From: Prasinococcaceae sp. CCMP 1430
Lineage: Eukaryota > Prasinodermophyta > Palmophyllophyceae > Prasinococcales > Prasinococcaceae
DNA length: 11,452 nucleotides
NCBI GenBank assembly: GCA_013416795.1
Contig: RQSC01001000.1
Location: 22,596-34,047 of the forward strand
Direction: 5' to 3'
A model generated the notes under the pieces. It was not told the DNA's origin. It saw nothing but the letters and a program-made list of their open reading frames with translations, and ran no database searches. The position numbers and the translations under genes were made by a program. How positions within the stretch are numbered: the stretch's first letter is position 1; each line of letters begins with the position of its first letter. Shown here piece after piece: positions 1 to 9,100 of this stretch.

Positions 1-1
1 C

Positions 2-2365
2 GTGCGAACGCCCGCGGCGCACGAGGGCGGCGCGGGCGGCAGCGCCGGCGTGGCGGGCACGCACCCGTGGTCGGCGGGCACACAGGCCATCGAGTCGCTT
101 GACTACGAGGTGGCGGACAACGCCAGGTACCGCCGCGAGCAGGGTGCGCGCACGGTGGGGGATGTCGGGCGCGACTCGCTCGTACGTTGGACGCTGTCAG
201 TCGGCATCGGCGTGGCGACCGGGCTGAGCGCCTTTGTTGTCAACCTGGCCGTGGAGAACATCACAGGCCTCAAGTTCGAGTGGGTGCTTCGCCTGATGCA
301 CACCAACATGCTGATGGCGTTTGCCATGTACGTTTGCGTCAACGTGCTTCTCGTGCTGAGCTCCACGGTGGTCGTGACGCGATACGCACCGGCGGCCGCG
401 GGCAGCGGCATACCGGACGTCAAGTCGTACCTCAACGGCGTGGACTACCCCGGCGTGCTCCTCTTCCGAACGCTTGTGGGGAAGGTGGTTGGGAGCGTCG
501 GCAGCGTGGCGGGCGGGCTAGCCGTCGGGAAGGAGGGGCCAATGGTCCATATCGGAAGCTGCATCGCGGCCGCATTGGCGCAGGGCGGCTCGTCTCGCTA
601 CCAGCTGCACTGGGACTTCCTCCAAAACTTTCGCAACGATCGCGAGCGACGTGAGTTCGTCACGTGCGGCGCCGCTGCGGGCGTCGCTGCGGCGTTCCAC
701 GCCCCCGTCGGTGGCGTGCTGTTCGCGCTCGAGGAAATCACGTCACACTGGCGCGGGCAGCTCACCTGGAGGGCATTCTTCACGTGCGCGGTGGTCGTCG
801 TGACGCTCAAGGCGCTCACGGGATGGTGCGCGGGCAACAGGTGCGGCTACTACGGCAGCGGGGGATTCATGCTCTTCGAGATATCGCAGGGGCAGGAGGA
901 CTACGAAACTTTTGAACTGGTGCCCATGGCGATGCTGGGCGTGACAGGCGGGCTGCTTGGGGCGCTCTTCAACCAACTGAACACGCGCGTGTCGCTCTGG
1001 CGCAAGGCCAACATCCGCACCAACCAAGAGAAGATGGTGGAGGCCTGCCTTGTGGCGCTCGTGACCAGCGTGTGCTCGTTTTGCGTGCCATTGTTCTTCG
1101 CGTGCCAGCCGTGCCCAGAAGGGGACGACGTGGTGTGCCCGAGGGAGGAACTGCACTACGGGAACTTCCTGTCCTTCAACTGCGCCGCCGACGACCAGTA
1201 CAACGACCTTGCGACCATCTTCTTCAACACGCACGACGACGCGGTGAGTTGCGCCTAGCGTGTACGCCGCGCCGCTTCGTCGACGCATTTGCATCCGCGG
1301 CTGCGCTGACGTGCGCCAACATCGCCATTGCTACTTCTTCTGCAGATTCGTAACCTGTTCTCCTCGAACACCAAGCGCGAGTACCACTCGACTGCACTCA
1401 TGGTGTACCTGATCGTCTTCTTCACGCTGGCGGTCATCACCTACGGTATCTCTGTGCCCTCGGGGCTGTTCGTCCCGTCAATCCTCTGTGGTGCTGGCTA
1501 CGGCAGGCTGGTCGGGATGGTAATGGTGCACTACCACGGCCACACGGGCGTGGACGAAGGCACCTACGCATTGTTGGGCGCGGCGAGCTTCTTGGCGGGC
1601 GCCATGCGCATGACTGTCTCGCTGTGTGTGATACTCATGGAGCTCACCTCTAATTTGAAGATCATGCCGCTGGTGATGCTGGTGCTACTCATCGGCAAGG
1701 CGGTCGGCGACTGGTTCAACAGCGCCATATACGACATCCACGTCGGGCTCAAGGAGATCCCCTTCCTGGAAGAGAAATCGGAGCGATTCATGCGGTCGCT
1801 GTCGGCGATCGACGCTGTGCCTGAGGGCGTGCGCCCGGTGCAGTTCCGCCGCATCGAGTCAGTGCGCACCATCATTCGTGCGCTGCGCCAGACCACGCAC
1901 AACGCGTTTCCTGTCATGGGGCCGGACGACTTGGGTTCGCCGTGCCTCATCGGCTCAGTGTTGCGCTCGTACCTACTGGTGATGTTGCGGCACAAGGCGG
2001 AGTTCTTCTCCCCCGAGGATCGGGAGAGGAGGCACGGCGTCGCCAGCGAGCCGAGATTCAAATACGACGTCAGCGAGTTCTCCAAGTCGGTCTCCACGCA
2101 CGGCCTCACCATTGATGACGTCAAAGTGAGCGACAGTGAGATGGACATGTTGGTGGACTTGCTCCCGCTGTGCAACGCTTCGCCGCACGTGGTGAGCTCG
2201 GACGCCTCGCTCACCAAGGTGTACTCGATGTTCCGGCAGATGGGTCTGCGTCACCTGTTCGTCGTGCCGCGCGCGGAGCGCGTCCTCGGCATCATCACGC
2301 GCAAGGACCTGCTGGTGGAGAGCCTAGAGGAGCGCACGCGCGAGCGCGCCAGTGCGCGCTCCTGA
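2..2365 (+). CDS. CLC-family chloride channel / anion-proton exchanger (5' partial, two exons)
   Basis: Coding segments are 2..1243 and 1346..2365, joined in phase 0, giving 753 visible residues. The frame is open to the left edge and its first codon is GTG (Val), so the true start lies upstream. Seen: GSGIPD at 134-139, GKEGP at 176-180 with the gating glutamate at E178, GVLFALEE at 238-245 with the proton glutamate at E245, GLFVP at 454-458, the pore tyrosine in AIYD (Y543), and two CBS domains at about 570-625 and 688-740. The many hydrophobic segments from about 62 to 545 fit the 18-helix CLC fold. A loop at 358-394 has six cysteines, followed by YNDLA, and the N-terminus has ESLDYE; these are shared with plant CLCs and, in part, animal CLC-6/7. 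Known: CLCs with both glutamates exchange anion for protons, usually in vacuole or endomembranes; Ser at the selectivity position (S135) favours chloride, while Pro favours nitrate in plant CLCa. Inferred: an intracellular Cl-/H+ exchanger. Oddity: Asp139 where Glu is usual in GSGIPE. Confidence 0.95.
1244..1345 (+). other. Spliceosomal intron of the CLC gene (102 bases, phase 0)
   Basis: The donor is GCG|GTGAGT and the acceptor TTCTGCAG|AT. A CTGAC branch-site candidate at 1306-1310 puts the branch A 36 bases before the acceptor's last base, and a pyrimidine-rich stretch precedes the AG. The unspliced frame stops at 1256-1258. Removing the intron joins NTHDDA to IRNLFS, which restores a well-conserved plant-type CLC block (YNDLA...DDA-RNLFS), so the junction is well supported by the protein. 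Confidence 0.95.
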
Positions 2366-2440
2366 GGGCAGCAGCAACTATATCATACGCGCGCGTGCGC
2401 GCTGCGCGGGGCTCGCCCGGGCGCCACCATCGCGCCATCT

Positions 2441-2445
2441 TGTAA
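2441..2445 (+). terminator. TGTAA poly(A)-signal candidate of the CLC gene
   Basis: TGTAA lies 76 bases after the CLC stop codon in a locally GC-rich context. TGTAA is the usual poly(A) signal of chlorophyte nuclear genes. The motif is only five bases long, so this is a positional suggestion that depends on the organism being a green alga. Confidence 0.35.
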
Positions 2446-2494
2446 AATGCTTCGCCACGCGCGGGTGCGCGCGGTTCTGGCCTGCCGGCGCCCC

Positions 2495-2512
2495 CCGCCG
2501 CCGCCGCCGCCG
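2495..2512. repeat. (CCG)6 microsatellite
   Basis: Six perfect CCG units follow a run of C in the region after the CLC gene. It is in no supported coding sequence. Such triplet tracts are common in GC-rich genomes and often vary in length between strains. Confidence 0.85.
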
Positions 2513-2707
2513 CGATGCATGCAGCGCCCGCCGCCGGGGCGCCGACCACCCCGCCACATCCACATCGCTGCTTGCCACCCATCAAATCGCACGCTCAAAT
2601 CAGGGTCCACACATGTCGACTGCTTGCGAGCTTGCATTCAAAATCCGTGGCGCGCGGGCGGTTACGGTTACGCGCTGACCCCATTGACGATTCGGACCGT
2701 TGGTTGT

Positions 2708-2713
2708 CACGTG
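2708..2713. promoter_or_regulatory. CACGTG G-box/E-box core
   Basis: A perfect CACGTG palindrome sits in the less GC-rich part of the intergenic region, about 480 bases before the start codon of the coiled-coil gene. It is flanked by GTCA and TGAC. CACGTG is bound by bHLH and bZIP factors in plants and algae. A single six-base site is weak evidence. Confidence 0.3.
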
Positions 2714-2740
2714 TTGACTACCCCGCCCCCCGGCCACTCT

Positions 2741-2753
2741 CACGGAATCCGTG
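2741..2753. promoter_or_regulatory. 13-base palindrome (CACGGA-A-TCCGTG)
   Basis: Six bases are perfectly inverted around one central base. It could be a dimeric protein-binding site. Its core, GGAATCCG, resembles the arms of the inverted repeat about 50 bases downstream (GGATTC...GAATCC), so the two may be related operator-like elements. No known factor is identified. Confidence 0.35.
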
Positions 2754-2798
2754 GGGTTCCGAAATGTACGTGATGTATTTTGATTATCTTACACTCCG

Positions 2799-2815
2799 GG
2801 ATTCGTTCTGAATCC
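2799..2815. repeat. Inverted repeat GGATTC-5-GAATCC
   Basis: Two perfect six-base arms are separated by GTTCT in an AT-richer stretch upstream of the coiled-coil gene. It could be a small hairpin or a dimeric binding site. It shares the GAATCC arm with the palindrome at 2741-2753. Confidence 0.4.
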
Positions 2816-2879
2816 GTCGTTTTTCGGCCTCGCCGGCTGCCCGTTGAGATAACGACGACGGCGGGGGCCGCGGGGGTCA

Positions 2880-2887
2880 TTTCGCGG
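2880..2887 (+). promoter_or_regulatory. E2F-like site 1 (TTTCGCGG)
   Basis: TTTCGCGG fits the plant E2F/DP consensus WTTSSCSS. It lies about 310 bases before the coiled-coil start codon and 70 bases upstream of a second identical octamer. A pair of such sites is typical of S-phase or cell-cycle promoters in plants and algae. Binding is inferred from sequence only. Confidence 0.35.
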
Positions 2888-2948
2888 AAGGACCTTCAGA
2901 CCGCCCCCTATGCCGCGGAATACATGAACTCGAACACACATTGGGATA

Positions 2949-2958
2949 TTTTCGCGGG
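2949..2958 (+). promoter_or_regulatory. E2F-like site 2 (TTTTCGCGGG)
   Basis: This second octamer, TTTCGCGG within TTTTCGCGGG, is in the same orientation as site 1 and just before the GC-rich leader of the coiled-coil gene. TTT runs are scarce in this sequence, so two copies 70 bases apart are less likely to be chance than one. Confidence 0.38.
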
Positions 2959-2961
2959 AGG

Positions 2962-3180
2962 ATGCGCAGGCGCGACAGAGCGTTCCCCGAGCGGGAGCGG
3001 GAGCGCGCGCGCGGCCGGCCGGGGGCGCCCGCCGGGCGGAGGCTGAGGCGGGGGCGGAGGAGCCACACGCTGCTGCTGCTGCGCTCGCGTGGCGCGGTCA
3101 CGGGCGTGGAGGAACCGACACGCTCGGATCAGCCTTTGCAGGCGGCCGGCGGGCCGCGCGGAGCGCGCACACGCGCGTAG
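2962..3180 (+). other. Upstream ORF (72 codons), in frame with the coiled-coil gene
   Basis: An ATG at 2962 opens 72 codons ending at TAG 3178-3180, only 12 bases before the main ATG and in the same frame. The predicted peptide is very Arg-rich (RERERARGRPGAPAGRR) and looks like a by-product of composition, not a domain. If this stretch is in the mRNA leader, it could reduce initiation at the main ATG. Alternatively the transcript starts below 2962, or part of it is a 5' UTR intron: TTTGCAG ending at 3141 is a fair acceptor, but no matching donor was found. Confidence 0.3.
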
Positions 3181-3192
3181 CCTCGCGCGGCG

Positions 3193-6100
3193 ATGGCGGC
3201 ACCAATGGGCTACGACATCTGGCAGGTCATGCATCAAGACCCTCCTTCGCGCGACGCTGGCGGTCCGGACATAATGCAGCTGGCGCGTGGGCAGCAGCAG
3301 CCGCTGCTGCCGCCGCGGCCGCCGCCTGGGCCAGCGCCGCCGCAATGGGAGGCAGGCCCGCGCCAGAACCGCTTTGGCGCCACGCAGGGCCTGGCGGCAC
3401 AAGGTGTCGGCGCAATCCAGCCATCCCCACCAGCGCAGTTGTTGCCACCCGTAGGCGGGGCCGCTCCGCGCCCGGGCTACAAAGGCTACGCGCCGCAGCC
3501 ACCCCTTGGGATGTCGGAGGCAGCCGCAGCCGCGGTGGCCGCTGCTCCGCCAATGCCGGGCACGCCACCGGGCTCGGATGACTTGCCCATGGAGAGGGCC
3601 TTGGTGGCGCCAGGCGCTCTGGTGGCTTATCCCGGCTCGTCGCGTCCCGCGAGTGGTCGCGGTGCACGCCTCAACGAGGTCGAGGAGCGCATGAAAATGC
3701 TGGAGCGCGTGGCCATCACGCTGCCCGAGTACGGGGCTCGGCAACGTGGCATAGAGAAGCGGCTGGCCGAGGTGGAGGGTCTGCAAGCTGCCAATGGCAG
3801 CACAGCGGACAGGGAGCTACGAGAGCTGGAGGGCAAGCTCGCGGCCGCGCTTCAGGCTCTCTCACGGGCGGATGACGAGCGAGTCGGCCTGCGGCGGCGC
3901 GTGGAGGCCGCCGAGCGCTCTGCCAGCGAGGCGGCCATGGCGGCGAAGCGCCTCGAGGGAAGCGTAGACCACGAGGCGCAGTCGTGGCTCCAAGAGCTGC
4001 GCGCGCGCGACGACTTGCACAGCCAGTTCCGTGACCAGCAAAGGGTCAACGTCACCAAGATCGTCGAGGAGATGACTGCCATGGAGAAGCAGATTGTCGC
4101 CATGCAAGACATCAGCGCCCGCCAGGTGCGGCGCCAGCGCGAGCGCCAGGGTGGGTGGGCACGATGCGGGCGAGCGAGCGCGCCTGTGGCGCATCAAACA
4201 CTGACCGCTCCGTGCGCCGCGCTATACGTCCACAAACATTCGCGGGTGCACAGATTGAGGCGGATGCACTAGAGCGCCAGCGCTTGGAGGCCAAGATGCA
4301 GGCGCATGAGCGATACCTGGACAAGCTGCGCGACGCCGAGAGCGAGACGGTGACCACCGCGGCCGAGCAGTTTGCCATCCTGCGCTCGCGGCAGGCAGAC
4401 ATGGAGCAGGCCATCAAATTCTGGACGGACAAGCTCGCGCAGGAGCGTGAGGGACGTGAGACGGCGGACGACGCCGTGACGCGTGCTATGCAGCGCTTGG
4501 ACGAAGGCGTCAAGTCCTGGGAGGCTCAGATGGAGAAGCGCATGGGCGCAATGGTGGAGCAACGCGCGACCGAGCTCGCGCGCGCGCTGCGCGCCGCCGA
4601 AGATGGCGCACTGGAGCGCGATGCCCTGCAGCAGCAGCAACTCGAGTCCAATATCGATGCGCTGAGCAAAAAGGGGCTGGTCGACCGGCGCGCGCAGGCG
4701 GAGCGCATGCTGCTCATCGAGCGCGCGCTGCGCGAGGAGCACAACAAGCGCATCCTTGCCGAGTCGGCGCTCCGTCGCGCACAGGAAAAGATGGCTGAGG
4801 AGGGCAAGACTATCGTGAAGGATGAGCGCCGCGCGCGCGAGGCGCGCGAGAAAAAATTGCGCGAGCAGATCACTGCAGCGCTCGGCAAGCTTCGCACCTT
4901 CGCGCGCGACATGGAGGAGTCCCAAGAGCGCGCCTACCGCGGCCTTGAAAACATTGTCAAGATGGAGATCGCCGCACGCACGAGCCAGGGCGACAAGCTG
5001 GGCCACGCCATCACCGAGGTGGGCCGCAAGATGCGGGCAGAGCAAAAGGCAGCAGTCGCCGCGCTGGGTGTGCGCCTAGAGGGCCTTGACAGCCGCATCG
5101 CTGCCACGGTGGCCGCTCAACGCAAGCTCTACGCGCGTCATGCCACCTTCGAGTGTGAGGTCAAGCGCGCGGTGGACGCGGTCGTCGACGGCATATGGGA
5201 CATGGAGGGTGACGCCATTGACGCAATGCTCGACCACGAAATCACGCGTATCGAGGTGGAGGAAGACAACATTGCTCAGCGCGATGCAATGGCGGCGGGC
5301 CTCAAGGCATTCGGTCACGAATTCTACGGCGGCCTTGGGAAGATGCACGACGAGACGCAGGCCACCTTCGTCGAGCTGGCGTCCACGCTCCAGCAGATGA
5401 ATGAGGAGAGCCGCGTCGAGGTGCGTGACGCGAGACTGGGCAATGCATGCGCGTGCGCCCGTTCCAAAGCGTTAGCGCGCGCAGGCGCACGGTGCACACG
5501 TGTGCTCGCCGCAGTCCGAGCTGCTAACTTGTGCCCCCGTACTCAATCTGACTGGGCGCTGCTCTCGCAGGATGATCTTCGCGAGCGCATGCAGGATGAC
5601 ATTGAGACGCTCGGCGTTGAGATTGTGCGCACCAAGGACGAGCTTGCGGTGGCCTACGACGCGCTGGACACAACCAAGGACGAGTTTGCCGCCGTGATTG
5701 CCAATGTGGAAGACTCGGTGAAGGCTGAGCATCGCGCACGCGAGGCTGCGGATGCGACGCTGGACGTCGAGCTGCGCAAGGCTCTGGGCGATGCTGCCAA
5801 GAGTGAGGCTACTGCCCGCGAGGAGCTTCAAAGCGCCCACGCAGAGTTGCTCGATGGGCTGCGCGCAGACGTTGACTCGGACGCCGCCGACCTTGCCGCC
5901 GCCAGGTTGGAGGCCACAACTGATCTCGCTGCCATGCGCGAGGAGGCTTCCCTCGAGTTTGCCCAGGTGCGCACCGAGCTTCGAGGTGCCGTGCGACGCG
6001 GCGACAAGGGCCGTGGGCACTTGGCCGCCCAGATTAGCGACGTCAAAGTGGCTGCGCAGCTCGCCGCAGATCGCACCCTGGAGACGATTGAGGAGTCCGC

Positions 6101-9100
6101 GCGGGCCCTCAAGGACCTGGTGGCAGATGAGGCAGCATTGCGCGAGGCGGCAGACAACGAGCTGGCGGACTGGCTGCGTCACGAGGGCGAGGTTCGCCAC
6201 GCGGAAGCGGAAGCGGTCGAGGCGCGCGTGGAGAGCGGCTTGGAGTCCGCGCTTGATGGCGTGGATGGTCTCGTGGTCGACGCGATGCTTGATGATGAGA
6301 TTGTCAGAGTCGAGGCTGAGTTCGCGCTCGAGAAGGCCACGACTAAGGGCTCCGCGGACCTGGCCGCGGAGACAGCAGCTCGTGAGGAGACCACAGAAGC
6401 GGTCGCACAGGCAGCTGCCAAGAGCCTCAAGATGACGGCCACCGAACTGCGCGGTGAGATTGCGTCCGAGGCGAAAGCTCGTGCAGAGGTCGCATCTGCT
6501 GTCGCCAAGGTATCGGCGGAAGCCGGAGCGAGCGCCGCTGCACTCACAAAGGCGGTCGAGACCAATTTCTCCGACAGCGTCCTGGCGGAGGAGGTCTTGC
6601 GACTTGAGCTCTCTGCTGAAATCTCCGAGGTCGTTGGTGCAGAGGCAGGCGCGCGAAAGGCTGCTGTGCAGGCGTTGTCCGCCGATGCCGCAGCTCTCAC
6701 AGATGCACTTGCAGAGCAGACCCAGCACCAGCTGGACTTTGAGTCGAAGAGCAGCGCTGCGCTCGAGGAAGGGCTGTCGACGGTCAAGACAAGCGTGCAA
6801 GCGAGTGTCGCCGAGCGCCTCGACAAGTATCGTCGCGCGAATGAGGCAATGCGCGCAGGCTTAATCCTGCAGATTGAGCGCGAGGCTGCGGGCGCAGCGG
6901 TGTCACGCACGCGCGTGGAGGGCTTGCTCCGCGAGCAGCTCCAGGCAGAAGCGCAGCGTGCGGCTATCGACAATCGCGAGCTCGAGGCAGAGCTCCGTAC
7001 ATCGCTCAAGGAGCTCTCCACTCGCATCGATGGCAGGCTGTCCGAAGAGGGAAACCAGATCGCACGCCTCGAGGCGCAGCTTAGGGCAGAGTGCGCGGAG
7101 CGCGTGTACGGCGATACCGTGGTTCAGAACAGCGTGGCCGATTCCATGGATGCCGTGCAGGACACGATGGCCGCAGACGCTGCGGATGCCGCGCTTGAAC
7201 AGGAGCTCCTGCTCTGTGAGTTGCGCGAGCTCGTGGAGCACGCCCGTGACGATGCGGCGTACGACGTCGCACTCGCTCGCCACACGCTAAGCGGCGCGCT
7301 CGCCGCACGCGCTGCCGAAGCCTCGGCAGGGCTCGAGGGCGCAGTGCTTGCACTCGAGGCTGAAGTGGCGTCGCGCGAGCGCGGCGACCTGGCGGCCGCC
7401 GAGCATGTGCGAGCTATCGTGAGCGAGCTGTCGAGTGCTGCCGAAGAGAACGCGGCGCGCGCTGCCAATGCGGTCGCCGACGCCCGCACGGAGGCGCAGG
7501 AGGCGCTCGCGGGTGAGACTGCCTCGCGAGAGTCGGCTATAGGCGATGTGGTGGAGCGACTCGAAGCCGCGCGCATGAGCTTGGCGAAGGACATTCGCGA
7601 TGAATACGCCGAGCGCGTGCAGGCGAACGTGCGGCTTTCCGCGGAGGCGGCCGATACAGTGCGCACCACGAGGTCGGCCATGGACGCACTTGCCGCTGAT
7701 CTGACACTCGAGGTTGAGAGCGCACGCACGGAAGCTGCTGGTGAGCTAGCTCGTTTGGAGGGCGTGCTTGAGCTCGGGGAGCTGGCGCGCCAGAAATCCG
7801 AGGGGGCGGCGAAGGAGACACATCTCAAGGCGGTGTCCACACTGCGAGAAGAAGCGATAGCTGCGGTCGCCGAAGCGCGTCAGGCGCTCGAGGAGGCTCG
7901 AGAGCGCTCCCACACGCAGCTGGCGGAGGCCATCGAAGAGGAGCACGAGGCACGCGTTGCGCAGCTCGCGGAGGCCATCGACAAGGAGCAGGAGGAGCGC
8001 GTGGCCAATGATGCTGCACTGCGAGATGAGGTTCTCGCGCAGGCCAAGGTGCGGCGTGCAAGTCGCGACACCCCCTTGATGCATGTGCGCTCGCGTCTGC
8101 GTCGTGCGAATAGTCATGGAGGAGAATTCGTGCTGCGGGTATGCTGACCACTAAAATGCACTGACGCCATGCTCATGCTCGTGCTCGCCTGCGCTGCCGC
8201 CCTGTTCCTCACAGTATGCCGCCGAGGCGCTCGCGAGCGAAGCCAAGATCCGCGAGACCGCCGACACCGCCCTTCGTCGGGACCTTGAGGGCACGTCGGC
8301 CGACTTCGTCACAGAGATTGAGTCGCACCGTGTGGACGTGTACGCGACTTTTGATGAGCTGCGCTCTATCTTATCGGAAGAGCAGAGCCAGCGCCTGAGT
8401 CATGAGGCGGCGGCCGCCACCGGTCATAGCAAGCGCGTACTCGAATTGCGCGAGGAGCTCACAGCGCGCCTTGAGTCGCTCGAGGAGCTTATGCGCGCTG
8501 GCCTCAAGGACGCCGAGGATGAGAGCGCCAAGGTGCGCGAGCTGGAATCATCAGCGGCAGCCTCTTTGGGAGCAGCGCGCGAGGAGCTACTCGCTCGCCT
8601 CGGCGAGGTTGAACACAGCCTCAAGGCGGCCATCGCCGCTGAGGTGGCTGACAGGGTGCACGGCGACACCAGCGTCTCTGCAGACGGGGCAGCGGCCCTC
8701 GATCAAGCACGGCAGGCGCTCGAGGGTGCCATACGCACCGCAAAGAGCGAGGCAGGCGCCGCGTGCGATGCGCTCCGCCGAGCGCACGACGAGGCGCAGG
8801 CGGACACGCGCGCCGCCGAGGAGGTGCTGCGCGCTGAGATGGGAGGCGAAATGGAGCGGAGTATTGCAAGCGTGCGCGAGGAGGCGCGGCAGGCCGCTAA
8901 GGCCATCTCGCACAATTCCGAGGAGCTCGAGTCGGTGCGAGCGTCAGCAAATGTACTCTTGGCCGAGCTCAAGGAAGAGACGCTGGCAGACATTGCCGCG
9001 CTGCAAAACGAGTCGCTCGCTGCGCGCGAGGACCTCAAGGAGGAGCTTGTCGCTGAGCTGGTGGCCACCAAGGAGTCGCTGGAGGCAACACGCGAGGACA

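Larger units (their letters stand above)
2366..3192. other. Intergenic region between CLC and the coiled-coil gene
   Basis: No protein-coding gene is supported here apart from a short upstream ORF. The first part (to roughly 2520) should contain the CLC 3' UTR and poly(A) site. The middle (about 2580-2960) is much less GC-rich than its flanks and carries palindromes and transcription-factor-like sites, so it is the likely promoter. The last 200 bases are strongly GC-rich with GAGCGG and CTG short repeats and probably form the 5' leader. The open frames crossing this region on both strands are Arg/Pro/Ala-rich and look like products of base composition. Confidence 0.6.

Noticed and set aside
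1-1258. The CLC N-terminal part as a complete bacterial-style gene ending at 1258
   Set aside because: The stop lies inside an intron, 13 bases after a GTGAGT donor. The next exon continues the conserved CLC sequence in phase and supplies the remaining helices and CBS domains.
2908-3786. 292-codon minus-strand frame across the coiled-coil promoter and head
   Set aside because: It has an Arg/Pro/Ala/Gln-rich sequence of no recognisable family, overlaps exon 1 of the supported gene and has no splice or domain support.
5421-5570. A Cys-rich 50-residue segment as a zinc-binding insert in the coiled coil
   Set aside because: It coincides exactly with a segment bounded by strong donor, branch and acceptor signals and has no ordered metal-ligand spacing. 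It is better explained as intron 2.
5472-6800. 442-codon open frame on the minus strand, opposite the coiled-coil gene
   Set aside because: It is antisense to exon 3 and crosses intron 2. Its Cys/Leu/His/Arg-rich sequence is what the complement of GC-rich Ala/Glu/Arg codons gives, and it shows no domain.
6179-7840. Two further long antisense frames (282 codons at 6179-7027 and 238 codons at 7124-7840)
   Set aside because: They have the same Ser/Ala-rich antisense composition opposite the coiled coil. The strand with heptads and splice signals is the coding one.
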